From positions 1,550,001-1,614,000 of the forward strand of contig NZ_CP007044.2 of assembly GCF_000520015.2 (NCBI RefSeq): a stretch of DNA of 64,000 nt, written 5' to 3'. The DNA comes from Chania multitudinisentens RB-25 (GTDB taxonomy: Bacteria; Pseudomonadota; Gammaproteobacteria; Enterobacterales; Enterobacteriaceae). The notes below the pieces were generated by a model. The model saw only the letters and a list, made by a program, of their open reading frames with translations. It had not been told where the DNA came from and made no database searches. Positions 59,469 to 64,000 of the stretch are shown here, piece by piece; the stretch's first letter is position 1, and the number at the start of each line of letters is the position of its first letter. The translations under genes were made by a program, and so were the position numbers.

Positions 59469-60449
59469 TTATGCTCCGTCCGCCGGGAATATCACACCGG
59501 TCTGACGACGGATTTCAGTCAGCAAGCGAGCGATAATTAAGGAGTTCTCCAAGCCAACGTGTTCTATCTGCTGTTTTTCCACCAGATCGGCAAAGGCTTC
59601 GGCCTCGTACAGCATGGTATTGATGTGCTGCGGTTGGGTCAGATCCTGCCGGCTTGCTCCGCGCGGTGTCAGCACGATTGCCTGATATTCGGAGATCCTC
59701 TCGATTATCAGCGTTCCCTCCTCGCCCTGAATTTCGCTTGGAATATCCGAGTTACTGACCTTGGAATGTGAGAGGGTGACGCCGAAATCACCGTAATTCA
59801 GGCAGACGGTACCCTGTGCATCTACCCCGGTATCCAGCAGGGTGGCGCTGGCCATTATCAATTTGGGGGCGCCAAACAGCGCCACCGCGTTGGCAACGCA
59901 ATAGTAGCCAATATCCATGATCGAACCGTTGGAAAACTGTGGATTAAACGTATTGGGATTTTCACCGGCCAGATAGCGCGGGTAGCGAGAAGAGTATTGG
60001 CAAAAATTGAGAAACGCTTTACGTAACCTACCGATTTTCGGCAATGCTTGTTGCAGCACCAGGAAGTTCGGCAAATAGGCGCTTTTGAACGCTTCAAACA
60101 GTACCACGTGGTTTTCCCGCGCGCAGGCCACCAGCTTTTCCACTTCTCGCAGATTAGATGCCAGCGGTTTCTCGCAAATCACATGCTTTTTATGGCTGAG
60201 AAACAGCAGGGATTGTTGGCAGTGCAGGGAGTTTGGGCTGGCGATATACACTGCGTCGATGACATCCGATTGGGCGAGTGCTTCAAGCGAATCGAAAAAA
60301 TATTCGACAGGGTAATCAGCTCCAAAAGCCTGCGCTTGTTCGAGATTACGCGAGTAGATGGCGGTCAGCTTCATTTTGCCGCTCTCATGTGCCGCATCAA
60401 TAAAGCTTCCCGTAATCCAGTTGGTGCCGACGACAGCAAAGCGAATCAT
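59469..60449 (-). CDS. ygjR: Gfo/Idh/MocA-family oxidoreductase YgjR
   Basis: A 326-aa NAD(P)-dependent dehydrogenase. N-terminal Rossmann fold (MIRFAVVGTNWITGSFIDAA), the substrate-domain entry VICEKPLASNL (Lys of the EKP motif) and the conserved DIGYYCVANAVALFG histidine-less catalytic helix. Substrate unknown in the E. coli homologue. The start at 60449 (MIRFAVVG) was chosen as native; 60470 would add residues. Confidence 0.9.
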   Translation of the reverse strand: MIRFAVVGTNWITGSFIDAAHESGKMKLTAIYSRNLEQAQAFGADYPVEYFFDSLEALAQSDVIDAVYIASPNSLHCQQSLLFLSHKKHVICEKPLASNLREVEKLVACARENHVVLFEAFKSAYLPNFLVLQQALPKIGRLRKAFLNFCQYSSRYPRYLAGENPNTFNPQFSNGSIMDIGYYCVANAVALFGAPKLIMASATLLDTGVDAQGTVCLNYGDFGVTLSHSKVSNSDIPSEIQGEEGTLIIERISEYQAIVLTPRGASRQDLTQPQHINTMLYEAEAFADLVEKQQIEHVGLENSLIIARLLTEIRRQTGVIFPADGA

Positions 60450-60527
60450 AAATAGCTCCGGTTCCTGCAAGTAAAGTGGTTTAGTAAAGCAGATTATGGT
60501 GCCGTTAAATGTGTTTAAAATCCCTAT

Positions 60528-61034
60528 TTATTCATACAGTTCACCGAATAGCGACAGATGTGTCAGATACAACCGGGTATCAAACTCCAATTGGTGATAG
60601 CTGGGTTCCATATGGCAGCATAGGCTGTAGAAGGCTTTGTTGTGATCCTTTTCTTTCAGATGGGCCAGCTCATGCACCACAATCATACGCAGAAAAGGTT
60701 CCGGCGCGTTTTTAAATACCGTTGCCACGCGGATCTCCGCTTTGGCCTTCAGCTTGCCGCCCTGCACGCGGGAAATGGTGGTATGCAGGCCCAATGCATG
60801 TTTCATCACCTGGATTTTACTGTCGTAGGCCACTTTGCTCAGCGGCTGCGTATTGCGCAGGTATTGGTTTTTCAGCTCGACAGTAAACTGATACAACGAT
60901 TTGTCGGTGGTGCAGCCATGAACCTGCGGGTAGCGTTGTAATAGCACCTCACCCAGCCGTTGCTGTTGGATAAGCTGCTGCACCTGTGCTTGCAGATGGT
61001 CGGGATAGCCTTGCAGGTAACTCAGTTCGGGCAT
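60528..61034 (-). CDS. ygjP: YgjP-like metallopeptidase-domain protein
   Basis: A 168-aa protein with the zinc motif VVHELAHLKEKDHNKAFY (HELAH plus a later His), of the M48/SprT-like YgjP group. It is collinear with E. coli YgjP (167 aa), with SRVQGGKLKAKAEIRVATVF. Function not established. The start at 61034 (MPELSYLQGYP) follows similarity; a partial repeat lies upstream. Confidence 0.9.
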   Translation of the reverse strand: MPELSYLQGYPDHLQAQVQQLIQQQRLGEVLLQRYPQVHGCTTDKSLYQFTVELKNQYLRNTQPLSKVAYDSKIQVMKHALGLHTTISRVQGGKLKAKAEIRVATVFKNAPEPFLRMIVVHELAHLKEKDHNKAFYSLCCHMEPSYHQLEFDTRLYLTHLSLFGELYE

Positions 61035-61075
61035 GTTGTACTCGTTAGACTTCACGTTGCAGGTATGTTGGTTGG
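61029..61075. repeat. Partial ATACCC-type repeat upstream of ygjP
   Basis: GTACTCGTTAGACTTCACGT followed by TGCAGGTATG resembles the left end of copy 3 (ATACCCGTCATACTTCACGT TGCATGTG). The right end is missing. Its first bases may overlap the ygjP start codons. Confidence 0.4.
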
Positions 61076-61215
61076 GTTATTCGGCCCATCAGGGGAATTA
61101 TTGTATGACGTTTTTTCGCTCAAATCCTGCAAAGGGCAATTAATCCCAAAAAACATTTTACTGATGCGTGTTTTTAGGGGATAAACAGCGCAAATTTTAT
61201 CAGTCAGGAGGAGCA

Positions 61216-62355
61216 ATGAGCCAACTCGATCTGGGAACACAGCAACTTGAGCTGGAGCGTTATCCCCAACAGGAAGAATCCACTCAACTGCAAGCGTGGG
61301 AAGCAGCAGACGAATATCTGCTGCAACAGTTGGAAAATATGGCCGTGGGTGAACGCCCGGTATTGATTTTCAACGATCATTTCGGTGCTTTAGTTTGTGC
61401 TCTGCATGCCCATAAGCCTTACAGTATCAGTGATTCATACATGAACCAGTTGGCAACGCGCCATAATCTGGGACTGAATGCGCTGGATATTGAGCAAGTC
61501 ACGCTATTGGACAGCCTGGCTGAACTGCCCGCCAACCCGGCGGTAGTGCTGATCCGCGTTCCGAAAGCGCTGGCATTGCTGGAACAGCAACTCCGGGCGC
61601 TACGCAAAGTGGTAGCTCCCGATACGCTGATTATTGCCGGTGCCAAAGCGCGTGATGTGCATACATCTACGATGCAGGTGTTTGAGCGGGTGCTTGGCCC
61701 CACGCGCACCAGTCTGGCTTGGAAAAAGGCGCGCCTGATTTATTGTCAGGTAGCAGATATTGTGCCACCGCCCGCACCAGAAACCACCAACTGGCTGCTG
61801 GATGGCACAGATTGGTTGATCCACAATCATGCCAACGTGTTTTCCCGTGGTAGCCTGGATATCGGTGCACGTCTGTTCCTGGAACATTTACCGCAGGATC
61901 TGCACGGCCATATGGTCGATCTTGGCTGTGGCAACGGCATTATCGGCATGAAAGCGCTGGTACAAAATCCAGAAGCGCAGATGACTTTTGTCGATGAGTC
62001 TTACATGGCGGTGGCATCCAGCGAACTGAACGTGGCGCATAACCTGCCGCAGGAGAGGGCGCGCTGCCGGTTTGAGGTGAATAATTCACTGGCAGGCATT
62101 GAGCGCGAAAGCTTGCAGGCGGTGTTGTGCAATCCGCCCTTCCATCAGCAACATGCGATTACCGATCACACCGCTTGGCAGATGTTCTGCGATGCTAAGC
62201 GCTGCCTGCAAGCCGGTGGTGAATTGCGTATCGTTGGCAATCGTCATCTGGATTATTACCATAAGCTGAAGCGCTTGTTTGGCAACTGTACTACTTTGGC
62301 GTCTAACCAGAAGTTTGTGATCCTGAAAGCGGTCAAATCCGGCGCCCGGCGTTAA
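61216..62355 (+). CDS. rlmG: 23S rRNA (guanine1835-N2)-methyltransferase RlmG
   Basis: A 379-aa double-domain methyltransferase: an inactive N-terminal Rossmann-like domain and the SAM-dependent C domain with DLGCGNGIIGMKAL (~246-259) and the catalytic NPPF in LCNPPFHQQH. It modifies G1835 of 23S rRNA. GGAGGAGC precedes the ATG at 61216. It is divergent from ygjP. Confidence 0.96.
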   Translation: MSQLDLGTQQLELERYPQQEESTQLQAWEAADEYLLQQLENMAVGERPVLIFNDHFGALVCALHAHKPYSISDSYMNQLATRHNLGLNALDIEQVTLLDSLAELPANPAVVLIRVPKALALLEQQLRALRKVVAPDTLIIAGAKARDVHTSTMQVFERVLGPTRTSLAWKKARLIYCQVADIVPPPAPETTNWLLDGTDWLIHNHANVFSRGSLDIGARLFLEHLPQDLHGHMVDLGCGNGIIGMKALVQNPEAQMTFVDESYMAVASSELNVAHNLPQERARCRFEVNNSLAGIERESLQAVLCNPPFHQQHAITDHTAWQMFCDAKRCLQAGGELRIVGNRHLDYYHKLKRLFGNCTTLASNQKFVILKAVKSGARR

Positions 62356-62393
62356 TCCGTTGGTGGGCGCAGTTTCTTACTGCGCCCACGCTG

Positions 62394-64000
62394 TTACAGC
62401 GCCATTGCCAAGCGCGTACCTTGAGCGATAGCCCGGCGTGCATCCAGTTCGTCGGCAACGTCGGCCCCCCCAATCAGATGCACGGTTTTCCCCATGGCCA
62501 GCAGCGGTTGCAGCAGCTCACGGCGTGGCTCCTGGCCAGCACAGATCACAATCGTGTCCACCGGCAGGCACTTTTCCTTATCGAGACGCACGATATGCAA
62601 TCCGTGCTCGTCAATGCGCTGATAGTGGACGCTGTTCAGCATCTTCACACCGCGCATTGTCAAACTGATGCGATGAATCCAACCGGTGGTTTTGCCCAAC
62701 CCTTCACCCACTTTGCTGCTTTTACGTTGCAACAGAAATATCTGGCGTGGCACCGGCGGCACACCAGGCCCCTGATCGCTCAAACCGCCGCGCTGGTTAA
62801 GCTGTGAATCGATTCCCCATTCAAGGTTAAATGCCTGCTGATCCAGGCTACTGGCGGTGCCATGTTGGCTGAGATATTCGGCAGTATCGAAACCGATCCC
62901 CCCTGCGCCAATGATTGCCACCCGCTGCCCGACCGGTTTCTTGTCACGTAAAACATCGAGATAGCTCAACACGTTATCACGCTCAATGCCGGGAATATCT
63001 GGCAGACGCGGCACGATGCCGCAGGCGAGGATCACTTCATCGAAATCGACCAAATCCTCCGCATGCACTTTTCGCCCCAGTTGCAGCGTGATTTTCAGTA
63101 GCGCTAATTGGCGGCGGAAGTAACGCAGGGTTTCGTGGAACTCTTCCTTACCAGGGATCTGTTTGGCAATGTTGAATTGACCGCCGATCTCATTGGCGGC
63201 GTCGAATAGCGTCACCTGATGCCCACGGCTGGCGGCGGTGGTGGCAAATGCCAGCCCGGCAGGGCCAGCACCGACTACGGCCAGCCGTTTGGGGGTGTCT
63301 GCCGCCAGCAGCGGCATTTCGGTTTCGCGGCAGGCGCGTGGGTTCACCAAACAGGACGTCAGTTTGCCTTCGAAAACCTGATCCAGACAGGCTTGGTTAC
63401 AGCCAATGCAGGTGTTGATTTCATCTGCACGGCCTTCGGCGGCTTTTTGTACAAAAGCCGCATCGGCCAGGAATGGGCGTGCCATGGAAATCATATCGGC
63501 ACAGCCTTCTGCCAATACCTGTTCTGCTACCGCAGGATCGTTAATGCGGTTGGTGGCGATCAACGGAACCCCCACTTTACCCATCAGTTTGCGTGTTACC
63601 CAACTGAACCCGGCACGCGGCACCATGGTGGCAATGGTAGGAATTCGCGCTTCATGCCAGCCGATGCCGGTATTAATCAGGGTTGCTCCTGCCTGTTCAA
63701 CGGCGACGGCGAGCTGCTCAATCTCCTGCCAATTAGAGCCATTCTCCACCAGATCAAGCATCGACAGGCGATAAATCAGAATAAATTCTGGCCCTACCGC
63801 TTGGCGCACGGCGCGCACAATCTCTACCGCAAAACGCATACGATTACTGAAGCTGCCACCCCATTCATCGTCGCGTTGGTTAGTGTGCGCTACCAGAAAC
63901 TGGTTAATCAGATAGCCTTCAGAACCCATCACTTCCACGCCGTCATAGCCCGCTTGCTGCGCCAGTGCGGCGCAGTGGGCGAAATCGGCAATGGTTTGTG
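62394..64000 (-). CDS. fadH: 2,4-dienoyl-CoA reductase FadH, C-terminal part
   Basis: The frame is open through the window end, so the N-terminal ~135 residues are outside. The visible part begins in the TIM-barrel (AQQAGYDGVEVMGSEGYL), continues with the FMN barrel, then the cysteine cluster CIGCNQACLDQVFEGKLTSC for [4Fe-4S], the FAD motif VVGAGPAGLAF and NADPH motif AIIGAGGIGFDTAEYL. The enzyme reduces 2,4-dienoyl-CoA in the degradation of unsaturated fatty acids. It is convergent with rlmG, as in E. coli. Confidence 0.97.
   Translation of the reverse strand, partial: QTIADFAHCAALAQQAGYDGVEVMGSEGYLINQFLVAHTNQRDDEWGGSFSNRMRFAVEIVRAVRQAVGPEFILIYRLSMLDLVENGSNWQEIEQLAVAVEQAGATLINTGIGWHEARIPTIATMVPRAGFSWVTRKLMGKVGVPLIATNRINDPAVAEQVLAEGCADMISMARPFLADAAFVQKAAEGRADEINTCIGCNQACLDQVFEGKLTSCLVNPRACRETEMPLLAADTPKRLAVVGAGPAGLAFATTAASRGHQVTLFDAANEIGGQFNIAKQIPGKEEFHETLRYFRRQLALLKITLQLGRKVHAEDLVDFDEVILACGIVPRLPDIPGIERDNVLSYLDVLRDKKPVGQRVAIIGAGGIGFDTAEYLSQHGTASSLDQQAFNLEWGIDSQLNQRGGLSDQGPGVPPVPRQIFLLQRKSSKVGEGLGKTTGWIHRISLTMRGVKMLNSVHYQRIDEHGLHIVRLDKEKCLPVDTIVICAGQEPRRELLQPLLAMGKTVHLIGGADVADELDARRAIAQGTRLAMAL

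Overview
The window is a chromosomal segment of an enterobacterium, most likely Serratia or a close relative in the Yersiniaceae. This is an inference from near-identity of many proteins to their Escherichia coli counterparts, from gene order, and from a dispersed ATACCC...GGGTAT repeat of the kind I associate with Serratia and Yersinia. No rRNA, tRNA or CRISPR array was seen. Almost every gene is a conserved housekeeping gene, and most follow the E. coli order.

Region by region. Positions 1-5044 hold the end of a PTS EIIA domain, an overlooked 30-codon membrane peptide, and a LuxR-type regulator followed by a DAO-family oxidase, a cupin and an aldehyde dehydrogenase, which look like an amine-catabolism cassette. 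Positions 5113-13290 (minus strand) hold ptsO-rapZ-ptsN-hpf-rpoN-lptB-lptA-lptC-kdsC-kdsD-yrbG: nitrogen PTS, sigma-54, LPS transport and Kdo synthesis. Positions 13956-18845 (plus) hold mlaFEDCB-ibaG-murA. Then come degS, degQ and zapG (minus), zapE, rplM-rpsI and sspA-sspB (plus), gltD and gltB (minus), yhcC, arcB, elbB and mtgA (plus), and dolP, diaA, yraN and lpoA (minus). The small RNA ArcZ is recognisable antisense to the arcB 3' end. rsmI and the RNase P RNA gene rnpB follow.

Immediately downstream of rnpB (about 42.97-45.84 kb) is a small AT-rich accessory island: an integrase N-terminal fragment, a degenerate IS630-type element with an internal deletion, a two-gene overlapping operon (235-aa protein with glycine-rich hydrophobic stretches plus a 76-aa two-helix membrane protein), and a frameshifted recombinase-like HTH remnant. 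The operon has the architecture of a toxin or pore-forming effector with its membrane immunity protein, and it is the best candidate here for something undescribed. That function is inference only.

Beyond the island the conserved order resumes: yhaK, yhaJ, yqjG, yqjF, yqjK, yqjE, yqjD, mzrA, yqjA, an unrecognised exported protein, exuR, uxaC-uxaA, ygjV, sstT, a glutamine amidotransferase, ygjR, ygjP, rlmG and the C-terminal part of fadH. Compared with E. coli, exuT is missing between exuR and uxaCA, and yqjC, ygjQ and alx are also absent from their usual places. At least five clear and two degenerate copies of the ATACCC repeat lie in intergenic gaps between 5 and 61 kb.
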